A stretch of 64,000 nt of DNA from Litorilituus lipolyticus. GTDB taxonomy: Bacteria > Pseudomonadota > Gammaproteobacteria > Enterobacterales > Alteromonadaceae. The notes beneath the pieces are model-generated. The model worked only from the letters and a program-made list of their open reading frames with translations, was not told where the DNA came from and searched no databases. This document shows, piece after piece, positions 26,101 to 33,641 of this stretch (its first letter is position 1; every line of letters begins with the position of its first letter). The position numbers and the translations under genes are program-made. The stretch spans positions 1 to 64,000 of the forward strand of contig NZ_SAWY01000009.1 in assembly GCF_006439335.1 (NCBI RefSeq), given 5' to 3'.

Positions 26101-27920
26101 GGGTTGAAGTAGCCTTATTAGATGTATTAACTATAGAAATAAACGGGGCTAGTAATGTAAATATTATTCCTGAGTCATGTGAACTTGAATCTTTTGAAAG
26201 TAGAAATACCTTAACATGTACTCTACCAGAACAATTGGCAATGGCTGATACGTTCTCGTTAACATTATCACTTTCGGTATCAGAATTTGGAACGGGTGAA
26301 ATAACAAGTAAAATGAGTGTTACTCAGTTGACCTCAGATACAGTTCAATCCAAAGATCATACGGTTGTTGTTGCAAATATGATTAACAATGAAGAAGGTC
26401 TGCAACTTGTTGATAATTTAAATACATCAGATCATGCTTTAGGTGATTTAAATAATGATGGTCAAATTGATTTGGTGTTGGTAAGTTCTAACTCGGAGCA
26501 AGGTAATACCGTTCTTCTTAATATAGGAGCAGGTAACTTTAATGTAGTCCAAGTTTTTTCTGAAGGAACTGTTGCTAACGCTATCGATCTAGTTGATTTA
26601 GATAATGATGGCTTTTTAGATATAGTTATTGCAAATTCAAAGGAGTCTGCTAGTGGCTATCATCTAAATGATGGTAATGGGATGTTCGGAAGTATTATTT
26701 CTTTGGGTACAATAGACTCGACAGATGTTACCTCAGGTGATTTTAATAATGATGGTTTATCAGATATTGCTTTTAGTGAATTAGGTAGTTATGAGCATAG
26801 AGTATATATACAACCGTTTGCACAAAGTGGTGAACATCAAGTAGTTTTACAAAACTTCCAACAAGACCAGAATATTTCAGAAAATGATCATGTGGAAAGT
26901 AAGAATACATTAGCTGTTAAAGCAGGAGACTTTAATGGTGATGGATATGTAGACTTAGTTTTTGTTGTTGATCACGGTCCATTAGATATAATGTTAAATG
27001 ATGGTACAGGGATATTTACCAGCGAATTGGTCGAAAACACTAATAACACTACTACGATTGAAGTAGCTGATATAAATGGTGATGGAATTGACGATGTATT
27101 ATTTGCTAATAATATTGGTGTGACTGTCGTTATAGGGGGGACTGAATTTTATGATTTACTTCCTATTTCAGCTCTTAAGGTGATGGATATTGCTATAGCT
27201 GACATTGAGCTTGATGGAATTTTAGATATTTTGTTACTAGATGAGCATGGTTCAATTACTTTTTATACTTTAAATGATAATAGTAAGTTTATTAGGAAGG
27301 AAAATGTTCTAGTAACTAATTTAGTCGACGGATTTAGTTTAGCGGACATGGATGGAGATGGGGATTTAGATATTGTACTAACCAGTCAGAGCAGAGAAAT
27401 TAATGATGAAATTCGTTTTAATCATGGCAATGGTAATTTTGGGGCTCAAACCGTTGATATAGGTGTTACAATTTCAGCAGGTAGCTCAGTCATGGTTAAT
27501 GATAACTATCAAGTGACGTTAAGAATAAATAACAATGGCTTAGCAAATGCTGACACGGTGCTATTAAAATATGGTTTAAGCAAGGGCGAAGTTATTTCAA
27601 TTTCTGATACAACTTTAGATTGTGAGTTAATTGAAAACAGTATTCAGTGTAAAATTCCTACACTTAATATTGGCGATACATACTCTCTTGTTATAACTGT
27701 AAGTGCTTTATCAGCTGGTGAGTCAGAACATACCGCTTTTGTTTCAACAGCAAGCTTTGATGACGACCTTACAAATAATGAGGTAATAGCTAAGGTAACA
27801 ATCAATGAGAAACCAGTTGTTATACCTGTGCAAAAGAAAAGTAGTGGTTCAATGTCAATTTTATTACTGTTACTCTTCTTAATTATCACTATAAATAAAG
27901 TTAAGATTGTCAAACAATAA
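20190..27920 (+). CDS. Giant exported multi-Ig repeat protein with FG-GAP region (adhesin-like)
   Basis: A 2576-residue surface or secreted protein. A long signal peptide ends near residue 38 (FSFSTLAYA); M21 is a possible alternative start. Domains in order: five to six DUF11/DUF7933-like units (about 40-845; each has a GS.L.S..G.L...C.I.V pattern); a Big_12-like unit (849-950) and another at 1065-1167; five 95-residue Big_12-like repeats (1168-1642); an SbsA-type Ig domain (1643-1753); a Big_9/cadherin-like domain (1754-1855); a putative He_PIG domain (to 1945); a DUF11-like domain; seven FG-GAP motifs (2080-2400, e.g. DFNGDGYVDLVF, DMDGDGDLDIVL); another DUF11-like domain; and a Ser/Gly-hydrophobic-basic tail. 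The tail (SSGSMSILLLLLFLI) resembles a degenerate GlyGly-CTERM signal. A role in adhesion or matrix is likely by family, not shown. Confidence 0.88.
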   Translation: MMNLLSYLTFKRLNSVARNVMKSIAVFTTFSFSTLAYAATPSFSAIFTPDTIGSGNQSVLSYTITNSNGFGIRDIAFTNTLPVGVTIADPESNSSTCTNGSLSASANDNVITFSGGTLASNASCTVSVNVTSTTVGTHTNLTDDLTSDQGNSGTATGNLTVNVEYATYALSLSNNQIVQGGASTLTIDITNLRAVNPGWPEPHRGADISGVINLPGGIEVADVPNLDSNCSGIRSVHTPATASANSSLIDLGKSKYHLNTSCQITVDVKSNGALGDFVINSSLLQEYVNVGTASTLLTVNRAFGVMSFNPNPVTPNSNAILSITLTNYDRNFAATNISFLNDLDAALSGLVATGLPISNVCGSGSTLSGTSTISLSGGILAGGTSCTIDVPVSIPSNATFGSYTNTTSSFTYDLNGSSLTEDPISSSLTITNGPQLSLSFQQSVYAAGDEAFVDFTITNIDPINAATDIEFNASINDFISYSIGAITTLPAANSCGAGSTFANTYYNTDDFRLDVKGANLAGSTSCTFTVGITLQQSLSPGIYSLSTSELSSVIDSSNINTTGGNDSISIVAAPQLTMSLSDTSLTSQDTSVLTFSLSNSDLTNGASAIGFTVDLDVALSGLTATSLPTGDICGAGSIISGTGLLTFSSGSLSANSTCSFDVIITVPANAPSASINLNSSAVTANVATKPVVNVSASTSFQVSTLVTSMAFAPDALDTDTIIQPGDLVDLTFTLQNTDLVNDITGLSFNMSLSGVLSGLVVTPAILPVSDQCGSGSTLSSSGTSFLIFTSGSVEANSSCDITVSLQVPAGAAVDTYTSSTSNITFTQNSAGVTAEPMRAKLVVAEDDDILATISSSVAPLTSVSPIPFEIVFSENIENFVASDLTVSKGIVNSVIKITDSHYTFEVSSPTDGETTTVQLLADKVDELGVGTQQNVASNIVSVAYDTVALPSATIVVPADVKINTGPVTANVTYVNATEHFLTADKINLYFTGTASTASFVDNETSNPDISVINGDTANPVIQIANLIGNGTLTIGIDEETARNGQGIVDLIANSAESFSIDNTKPSVAITSSSLNPTNASFTAFFDFTNPITSSIDTSISGFTSDDISLTNATITNFTGSAGSYSATIHPISDGVVMLDIAAGVAQDDHGNSNTEAAKFALSFDGSKPNVVISSSAGAYNSAFTATINFDENVTGFTIDDLSITNGVLSSFNSVNMSEYTVLVTPSAGGQVSISVGADKVQDVAGNLNLASNLLLVDYDISAPSASLTSTSNSVNSIFIATISFNEGVIGFDISDLTVSNATLSQFSSTSSQLYTVVVTPVSTGDITLSVAANIAQDSAGNNNTSSNILSVNYETKRPTVSISSSSDAYNSAFTAVIEFSEDVSGFNINDLAVNNATLSQFSGDSAQLYTVLVTPVNTGDVTLSVEINAAQDSAGNFNTSSNILTVSYEIERPTVSVTSSKDTYISTFTAVIEFSENVSGFDVSDIVVSNASLSQFNATNAQFYTVRVTPIKSGDVTLTVSANSAQDSVGNFNFKSNTLSVSYESERPTVSVTSSKEAYNTAFIATVNFSENVIGFTISDVTVSNASLSQFSENSAQVYTILVTPNGDGEVNLSVGANVTQDSVGNLNTSSNILSVTYDTSAPILTSTLPQNNDSVSSSVQIGFIFNENITAVAGGDKLIEIFKEGTEVVSSVLALSSAVDVKNNSVILVEAVELEEGVDYFVKVTPGAFIDNAGNSFAGITDQTTFNFTVGNSAPVSSNDRVEVVEDKFVIIDVLANDFDSENNIDPQTLALVSLPTNGEATIDDGKVIYKPFKDFYGTDSFSYTVLDTAKMISNEANVSVDVSNVNDVPVLVSEKNVTALPLILFSYQMRAVDVDNDFIEFNASGLAPWMSFDGIDTISGTPQIEDVDSEYMIKITIDDGVSEVGETYELTVNVNNTVESNLLLIQTSSVAPVLVGSEFDLTYTVDNLGVEVALLDVLTIEINGASNVNIIPESCELESFESRNTLTCTLPEQLAMADTFSLTLSLSVSEFGTGEITSKMSVTQLTSDTVQSKDHTVVVANMINNEEGLQLVDNLNTSDHALGDLNNDGQIDLVLVSSNSEQGNTVLLNIGAGNFNVVQVFSEGTVANAIDLVDLDNDGFLDIVIANSKESASGYHLNDGNGMFGSIISLGTIDSTDVTSGDFNNDGLSDIAFSELGSYEHRVYIQPFAQSGEHQVVLQNFQQDQNISENDHVESKNTLAVKAGDFNGDGYVDLVFVVDHGPLDIMLNDGTGIFTSELVENTNNTTTIEVADINGDGIDDVLFANNIGVTVVIGGTEFYDLLPISALKVMDIAIADIELDGILDILLLDEHGSITFYTLNDNSKFIRKENVLVTNLVDGFSLADMDGDGDLDIVLTSQSREINDEIRFNHGNGNFGAQTVDIGVTISAGSSVMVNDNYQVTLRINNNGLANADTVLLKYGLSKGEVISISDTTLDCELIENSIQCKIPTLNIGDTYSLVITVSALSAGESEHTAFVSTASFDDDLTNNEVIAKVTINEKPVVIPVQKKSSGSMSILLLLLFLIITINKVKIVKQ
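23691..25115 (+). repeat. Five tandem 285-bp (95-residue) Ig-like repeats
   Basis: Residues 1168-1642 divide into exactly five units of 95 residues with no length change. Each starts with PxVxITSS and carries FSENVxGFxxxDxxVxNAxLSQF, YTVxVTP and AQDSxGNxNxSSN. The last four units are most alike. The equal length points to expansion by unequal recombination followed by divergence. Confidence 0.9.
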
Positions 27921-27934
27921 GCTCATGTTGAACT

Positions 27935-27968
27935 TAAAATGGGAAGTGTTAAATTACTTCCCATTTTA
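27935..27968. terminator. Strong hairpin terminator after the giant gene
   Basis: TAAAATGGGAAGT (27935-27947) and ACTTCCCATTTTA (27956-27968) form a perfect 13-bp stem with an eight-base loop, 15 bases after the stop. The T-tract is only the four T of the stem arm, so efficiency is uncertain. Confidence 0.8.
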
Positions 27969-28181
27969 TATTGCTCTTTGAATAAATGGTCTTTTAATAC
28001 ATTTCTATAGAATTATAAAATGGATTTTTACCTTAAATCAATGGATCTCTAAATACGTGCATGGTTGAACTGCAACTCAAATATTGAGGTGGTTTAGGTA
28101 TATATGTTAAAATAAGCACGTCTGATTTATAAAACTTCAAACAAAACTTCTTATTGGTTATTTACTTTTGAGCTTCTGATA

Positions 28182-30146
28182 ATGTTGAAAACTTTTATTT
28201 TTAAATTTTTTGAGATTCCGAGAATATATAAGCGTACTGTTACAGCTTTGTTTGATCTATTCTTTATAGCAACAGCTATCTATAGTGCATTTATAATTAG
28301 AGTTGATGATATACAAATATGGGTGTCTACGGAGTTATACTACGCCATTTTAATAACAATGCTCAGTACCTTGTTTATAGCTTCACGTATTGGTTTGTAT
28401 CGTGCCGTTATTCGTTTTATTGACACTAAAGCACTATCAACTATTTTTGTTGCTTGCTTATTTTCAGGTGTCATTTTTGTAGTATCTTCATACTTTTTAA
28501 ATGCAAAAATGCCGCGTTCAATTCCTTTTATCTACATTTCACTATTGTTAATATTCGTTGGTGGTTCTCGACTAGTCATTCGTGGTTTAATTAATACTCA
28601 AAATGGGAAAGGTAAATTACCTGTTATTATATATGGGGCAGGATCTTCTGGTCGTCAATTAGCGCTATCTTTGCAGCACGGCGCTGAATTTAGTCCTGTT
28701 GCATTTATAGATGATAATAAAGAGCTACAAAAAATTACAGTTGCAGGTTTATCAGTTTTTACTTCTAGAGCAATTAAAATATTGGTCGAAAAATATGATG
28801 TGAAAAAAATATTGTTGGCAATGCCAAGCATGTCAAGTAAGCACCGTAAAAGGTTGTTAAATCAGCTAGAAAGTTACTCAATAGAAGTGTTGACTATACC
28901 TGGTTCTGCAGATTTAGTTAGCGGTAAATTACAAATAGATACGTTACGAAAAGTTGATATTGTTGATTTATTAGGTAGGGATTCAGTAAAACCTATTGAT
29001 AGATTGTTCAGGCGTTGTATTGAAAATAAGAATGTATTAGTTACAGGGGCAGGTGGCTCTATTGGCTCCGAAATTTGTCGTCAGATTATTAAAAATAATC
29101 CGAGTAGTTTAGTGCTGTTTGAGGCTTCTGAATATGCACTATATAGTATAGAAAAAGAGTTAAATGAATCGTTATTAGCTGATAATAGTTCAATTAAAGT
29201 TTTGCCTGTTTTAGCCAATGCTCTAGATAAAGCTCTAATTCAAAATGTAATGACAAACTTTAATGTTAATACTGTTTATCATGCAGCTGCCTATAAACAT
29301 GTTCCTATTGTTGAGCACAATGTTGTTAGTGGAATTAGAAATAATGTATGGGGCACATTAACGTCTGCACAAGCGGCTAAAGAATGTGGAGTTGAAAATT
29401 TTGTGCTTATTTCTACGGATAAAGCCGTCCGACCAACAAATGTAATGGGAGCATCTAAACGAATAGCTGAGTTATGTTTACAGGCATTAGCCGACCAAGA
29501 TTCAGAAACTAATTTTAGTATGGTTAGATTTGGTAATGTTTTAGGTTCTTCTGGCTCCGTAGTTCCCTTATTTAAAAAACAAATAACTGAAGGGGGGCCC
29601 GTAACTATTACCCATCCGGATATCAATCGTTATTTCATGACTATCCCTGAAGCTGCTCAATTAGTTATTCAAGCAGGAGCAATGGGTTTAGGGGGAGAGG
29701 TTTATGTTCTTGATATGGGAAAACCTGTTAAGATTAACAGCCTTGCTGAAAAAATGATTCATTTGTCGGGGTTAACAGTTAAAAGCAAAGATAACTATGA
29801 TGGCGATATTGAAATTGTGTATACCGGATTAAGACCAGGTGAAAAGCTTTATGAAGAATTATTAATAGGTGAAAATGTAGAAGGAACTAAACATAAACGA
29901 ATAATGAAAGCGAGAGAGAGTTCAATGACCTGGGATCACTTACAAGATTTCTTAGCCAAACTTAAAGCTGCTATGGATGGTGGAGATATTGCATTAGTGC
30001 GTCAATTATTAATAGAAGCTCCGTTAGGATTTAACCCTTCTTCAGAAATCTCTGATAGTTTGTGGCTGAAAGAAAAGAAAACCTTAGAAGCTAACATGCC
30101 ATTAACGTTAGTAAGTGATAGTGACAAAGAACAATCACTAGGTTAA
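28182..30146 (+). CDS. wbpM: Membrane-bound UDP-GlcNAc 4,6-dehydratase, WbpM/CapD-like
   Basis: Polysaccharide-biosynthesis dehydratase (PF02719) of the long, membrane-anchored type. It has four N-terminal helices (about 20-125), a CoA-binding-like middle domain with IYGAGSSGRQLALSL (near 156-170), and a catalytic SDR domain from 284 (VLVTGAGGSIGSE). HAAAYKHVPIVE, ISTDKAVRPTNVMGASKR and RPGEKLYEELL are family hallmarks. The catalytic YxxxK is replaced by M422-x3-K426, as known for WbpM-type enzymes. The reaction converts UDP-GlcNAc to UDP-4-keto-6-deoxy-GlcNAc, the precursor of QuiNAc, FucNAc or bacillosamine-type sugars. The WbpV-like enzyme at 2098-3045 could reduce the product. It is first in a long plus-strand operon. 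Confidence 0.92.
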   Translation: MLKTFIFKFFEIPRIYKRTVTALFDLFFIATAIYSAFIIRVDDIQIWVSTELYYAILITMLSTLFIASRIGLYRAVIRFIDTKALSTIFVACLFSGVIFVVSSYFLNAKMPRSIPFIYISLLLIFVGGSRLVIRGLINTQNGKGKLPVIIYGAGSSGRQLALSLQHGAEFSPVAFIDDNKELQKITVAGLSVFTSRAIKILVEKYDVKKILLAMPSMSSKHRKRLLNQLESYSIEVLTIPGSADLVSGKLQIDTLRKVDIVDLLGRDSVKPIDRLFRRCIENKNVLVTGAGGSIGSEICRQIIKNNPSSLVLFEASEYALYSIEKELNESLLADNSSIKVLPVLANALDKALIQNVMTNFNVNTVYHAAAYKHVPIVEHNVVSGIRNNVWGTLTSAQAAKECGVENFVLISTDKAVRPTNVMGASKRIAELCLQALADQDSETNFSMVRFGNVLGSSGSVVPLFKKQITEGGPVTITHPDINRYFMTIPEAAQLVIQAGAMGLGGEVYVLDMGKPVKINSLAEKMIHLSGLTVKSKDNYDGDIEIVYTGLRPGEKLYEELLIGENVEGTKHKRIMKARESSMTWDHLQDFLAKLKAAMDGGDIALVRQLLIEAPLGFNPSSEISDSLWLKEKKTLEANMPLTLVSDSDKEQSLG

Positions 30147-30191
30147 ATATTGATAATATGGTGTTTAAATTCATTAATATAAGATGACTTA

Positions 30192-31403
30192 GTGCAATTA
30201 AATAAAAATTCTAAACCAATTATATTTTATACGTTGGCAACTATTGTCAATATAGTAGTTAGTTATGCAATATTAGTCATATTAACTAACTATTTATCTA
30301 AATCATCCTATGCAACTTATGGTTTAGTTACCTCGATATTCTCTTTACTACTTATTCTTTTTAATTTAGGCGCTAAAGAAACGTTTTTTAAATTGGCGAG
30401 TACAATGAACCTTGAAAAGCTATTGTCGTCAATAGCTTGGTTTGCAAAGTGGCAATTCTCTTGGGTTTTACTTGCGATAGTAATTTCCTTTTTTAACTCT
30501 CAGATTGCAATTGTTGCTCTTAGCTTTATATTTACTGCTTCTTTGTTAGCGGTTAATAGCTTTAATAGAGGTTGGAAAAACTACTATAGTGACGCACTGT
30601 CTTTACCACTACAAAGAATGTTATGGTTAGCGTTTATTATAACTTCAGTATACTTTGTTGGTGAAATTAACTTTTGGCATGTCTATTCGTCAGCACTAGC
30701 TGCAACATTAATTACTTTATCAATCATTATTCTACTAAATTTTTCGCAAACATTTCATTTTATTCGCTCTTCTACACAAGAGAATTGGATATTACCGTCA
30801 TCTACAATGCTTAAGTTTTTTTGGATAGAGTTGGCTATAGTTGCTTACACTCGAGTTGATATGCCTCTACTGAAATATTTTGAAATACCTGTTAAACAAA
30901 CGGCGGATTATTTTTTTTCTATCCAGCTCCTGGAGGCGGGAATATTAATGTTAGCACCTATAAGTTACTTCTTTTTCAATCAGTTAGCGGGAAGTTTAAA
31001 TGGCCACAATCAAAAGTTCCAGTTAACACTGTTAGTAAAATACATTGGTTTAATGTTAGGGGTGGTATCTTTAGGCATCATACTTTGGAAAATAATAGGC
31101 ACTAATTTGCTTGAATTATTTTTTCCGCAGTATGTTAGTGCAACAGATAAAGTGACGTTGTTATTATTAGTATTATTTCCTGTCTCCGTTAATTATATCT
31201 TATCCAGCTATTTAATATTACTCAATAAAGAGAAAAGCTACGTATTGGTATGTTTTTTTGCTTTGTTTATGTATTTACTTATTAGTGTGATATTCATTCC
31301 GCAAGCTGAGGTGTACGGTGTTATTTCGGCGCGTTTTGTTGCTGAGATTAGTATCACTTTGATGTTAGCTTTATTAACATGGCAGACAAAGGGAGCTCGA
31401 TGA
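30192..31403 (+). CDS. Oligosaccharide flippase family protein (Wzx-like)
   Basis: A 403-residue integral membrane protein with about 12 hydrophobic helices and the overall pattern of MATE/Wzx polysaccharide exporters. The N-terminus (FYTLATIVNIVVSYAILVIL, then TNYLSKSSYATYGLV) matches the first two helices of that family. It would flip undecaprenyl-pyrophosphate-linked repeat units to the periplasm. It starts at GTG; an upstream ATG leads straight into a stop. It lies 45 bases after the WbpM-like gene and overlaps the next glycosyltransferase by ATGA. It is one of three flippase-like genes in the window, so which polymer it serves is unclear. Confidence 0.82.
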   Translation: MQLNKNSKPIIFYTLATIVNIVVSYAILVILTNYLSKSSYATYGLVTSIFSLLLILFNLGAKETFFKLASTMNLEKLLSSIAWFAKWQFSWVLLAIVISFFNSQIAIVALSFIFTASLLAVNSFNRGWKNYYSDALSLPLQRMLWLAFIITSVYFVGEINFWHVYSSALAATLITLSIIILLNFSQTFHFIRSSTQENWILPSSTMLKFFWIELAIVAYTRVDMPLLKYFEIPVKQTADYFFSIQLLEAGILMLAPISYFFFNQLAGSLNGHNQKFQLTLLVKYIGLMLGVVSLGIILWKIIGTNLLELFFPQYVSATDKVTLLLLVLFPVSVNYILSSYLILLNKEKSYVLVCFFALFMYLLISVIFIPQAEVYGVISARFVAEISITLMLALLTWQTKGAR

Positions 31404-32491
31404 AAACTATTATTTTATATGACCATTTTATCGCTAAAGGGGGAGCAGAAAATGTTTCTTTGCAATTAGCTCGTCACCTTTCAAACAGTGAAATACAAAC
31501 AGCATATAGTGATGAAACTTTATTTTCAGTAGAGATTGCAAACAAAGAACTACTTAATTTAAATATAAAAAAAAACTTTGAAGTACCTAGCTCTGCTAGA
31601 TTGTTGTGGTATTTTTTATTTGGTTATGAGCCACCTAAAGATTCTGATAACTTTATCGTTTCAGGGTTATTCGCTCCTTTAGCATTATTTAAAAGGAAAT
31701 CTCTAGAAAGAACTATTGTTTATTTTCATATGTTTCCGAGCTTTATAAATTGGCCATTGAAGAAAGTAATGCGAAAATACGGCTTTTTTAGAGGTTTTGT
31801 TAATAGAATCTTTATTGTTTTATATTCGCTACTACTGAAAAGGGCAATAAAGCATTCAGGTAGTGTGTTTTGTAACTCTAAATGTACTCAGGCTTTATTT
31901 GCTGAAATAGGTATTGATTGTGAAGTATTATATCCGCCAGTTGTTACAAAAGGATTAAAGTGCATGCCGACAAAAGGGTATTTCTTATCTACAGCAAGGA
32001 TTGAGCATAGTAAGAGAATAGATATAGTTTTGTCAGCTTTTGAGCAATTGCCTCAATATCAATTAAAGCTGGTTGGTGGTGGCAGCGCTGAACATGAAAT
32101 GAGAATAAAATATAGTCATTGTAAAAATATAGAGTTTATTGGTTGGAAACATGCTGAAGATGTCGTCTCTTTTTATAATAATTGTACTGCTTTAGTCTTT
32201 ATTCCTGAGAATGAAGCCTTCGGTATCGCCGCTGTTGAAGCTATGGCTGCAGGTAAAGCCGTCATTGGTGTGCGTGAGGCAGGGTTAATAGATACTTTAA
32301 ATGATCCTCGTTGTGGAGAAATTTTGCCTCTACCTGTGACTATTGATATGTTGAAAAATGCGATAGAAACCGTGGCACTAAAAACAATAACTCAATCAGA
32401 TATTGATTTTAGGATCGAGCATGCCAACCAATTTAGCGAAGATATCTTTTATAGTGTGATAAAAGCTAATTTTTCTACAAATAATGTCTAG
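31400..32491 (+). CDS. Glycosyltransferase family 4
   Basis: GT-B retaining transferase. I chose the ATG at 31400 because it overlaps the preceding stop (ATGA) and has GGGAG at 31391-31395; a longer reading from 31379 lacks this support. The N-terminal motif is YDHFIAKGGAENVSLQLA, the glycine-rich acceptor-side loop of GT4. The donor domain begins near FLSTARIEHSKRID and carries the EX7E motif in PENEAFGIAAVEAMAAGKAVIG. It is clearly related to the next gene, so the pair probably arose by duplication and may add two sugars in turn. Donor is unknown; mannosyl- or rhamnosyl-transferases are common in this branch. Confidence 0.88.
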   Translation: MKTIILYDHFIAKGGAENVSLQLARHLSNSEIQTAYSDETLFSVEIANKELLNLNIKKNFEVPSSARLLWYFLFGYEPPKDSDNFIVSGLFAPLALFKRKSLERTIVYFHMFPSFINWPLKKVMRKYGFFRGFVNRIFIVLYSLLLKRAIKHSGSVFCNSKCTQALFAEIGIDCEVLYPPVVTKGLKCMPTKGYFLSTARIEHSKRIDIVLSAFEQLPQYQLKLVGGGSAEHEMRIKYSHCKNIEFIGWKHAEDVVSFYNNCTALVFIPENEAFGIAAVEAMAAGKAVIGVREAGLIDTLNDPRCGEILPLPVTIDMLKNAIETVALKTITQSDIDFRIEHANQFSEDIFYSVIKANFSTNNV

Positions 32492-32504
32492 AAAGGGGGG
32501 TAAT

Positions 32505-33641
32505 TTGAATTTAGCCAAATCTTTACTTGTTTATGATTTTTTGTTGGTTAAAGGGGGAGCCGAAGCGCTTTCTATTGATTTATGTTCGAAAACTGAAAAT
32601 ATGGAACTGTTGGTAAGTTTTATTGAACAAAGAAACTTCTCTCATTTGTCACTATCTGCGAATAAACTACACTCCCTTAGAAAAAAATATTCTCACCCAG
32701 TTCTGCAAGCACTTTTTATATCTAGAGCGTTTGAATCGACTAAATTTGATTTTTGCAATTATGAGAAAGTAATCTTTAGTGGTTCTTATGCACCCTTGGC
32801 TGTTAATAATAGTACATTTGGCTGCAATATATTATACTGCCACACACCCCCTAGGTTTGTTTATGACCTTAAATATTTCTACTTAAACAGATTGCCATTT
32901 TGGCAACGACCATTTTTACAGTTATTAATTAGATTCCTCAAACCTAAATATGAGCATTCTGTTAGAAAAATGGACTTGGTGATAGCTAATTCTGTAAATG
33001 TGAAGAGAAGGTTGAAAAATCATTTAAATCAAGATTCAATTGTAATTTATCCTCCTTGTCATATTGACAAATATCAATGGAAGTCTCAGGGAGACTATTA
33101 CCTATCAACTGCTAGAGTAGAACCTTTTAAGCGAATTAAATTAATAGTTAAAGCATTTATGATAATGCCAGACAAAAAATTGATAGTAGCCTCTGGAGGC
33201 TCCGAGTTAGAAGAATTAAAACAATTGGCTACAGGCTTTAATAACATCACTTTTACAGGGTGGTGTGATGAACAGGTTTTGATTGATTTGGTCAACAATT
33301 GTATCGCGACTATCTACCTACCTATAGATGAAGATTTTGGAATATCTCCTGTTGAATCTATGGCTGCGGGTAAACCTGTAATAGGAGTTAATGAAGGGGG
33401 AGTGAAAGAAACCGTACTACAAAATAAAACTGGTATATTATGCCCTGAATCACCTAAAATTTGTGATGTTGTTTTTGCGGTTGAACAATTGACTGAAGAA
33501 TACGCTATATATTTAAGAGAAAATTGTATTGAGCGCGCTAAAGCCTTTTCTGCTCAAATTTTTATTGAGAAAATGCAAGCATTATTAAATTGTAAGGATT
33601 GTGACCTTGTAACCACTGCAAAAGAAGTTGATGCAAGTTAA
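32505..33641 (+). CDS. Glycosyltransferase family 4, paralogue of the preceding gene
   Basis: GT-B family 4 enzyme with YDFLLVKGGAEALSIDL at the N-terminus, ANSVNVKRRL in the linker, donor-domain YLSTARVEPFKRIKLIVKAF and the EX7E region in IDEDFGISPVESMAAGKPVIG. I prefer the TTG at 32505, preceded by AAAGGGGGG ending at 32500. An in-frame ATG at 32484 would overlap the previous gene but lacks a ribosome site. It shares motif order and spacing with the preceding transferase (KGGAE, YPP, STARxExxKRI, GW). The next gene's ATG follows its stop directly. Substrates are unknown. Confidence 0.87.
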   Translation: MNLAKSLLVYDFLLVKGGAEALSIDLCSKTENMELLVSFIEQRNFSHLSLSANKLHSLRKKYSHPVLQALFISRAFESTKFDFCNYEKVIFSGSYAPLAVNNSTFGCNILYCHTPPRFVYDLKYFYLNRLPFWQRPFLQLLIRFLKPKYEHSVRKMDLVIANSVNVKRRLKNHLNQDSIVIYPPCHIDKYQWKSQGDYYLSTARVEPFKRIKLIVKAFMIMPDKKLIVASGGSELEELKQLATGFNNITFTGWCDEQVLIDLVNNCIATIYLPIDEDFGISPVESMAAGKPVIGVNEGGVKETVLQNKTGILCPESPKICDVVFAVEQLTEEYAIYLRENCIERAKAFSAQIFIEKMQALLNCKDCDLVTTAKEVDAS

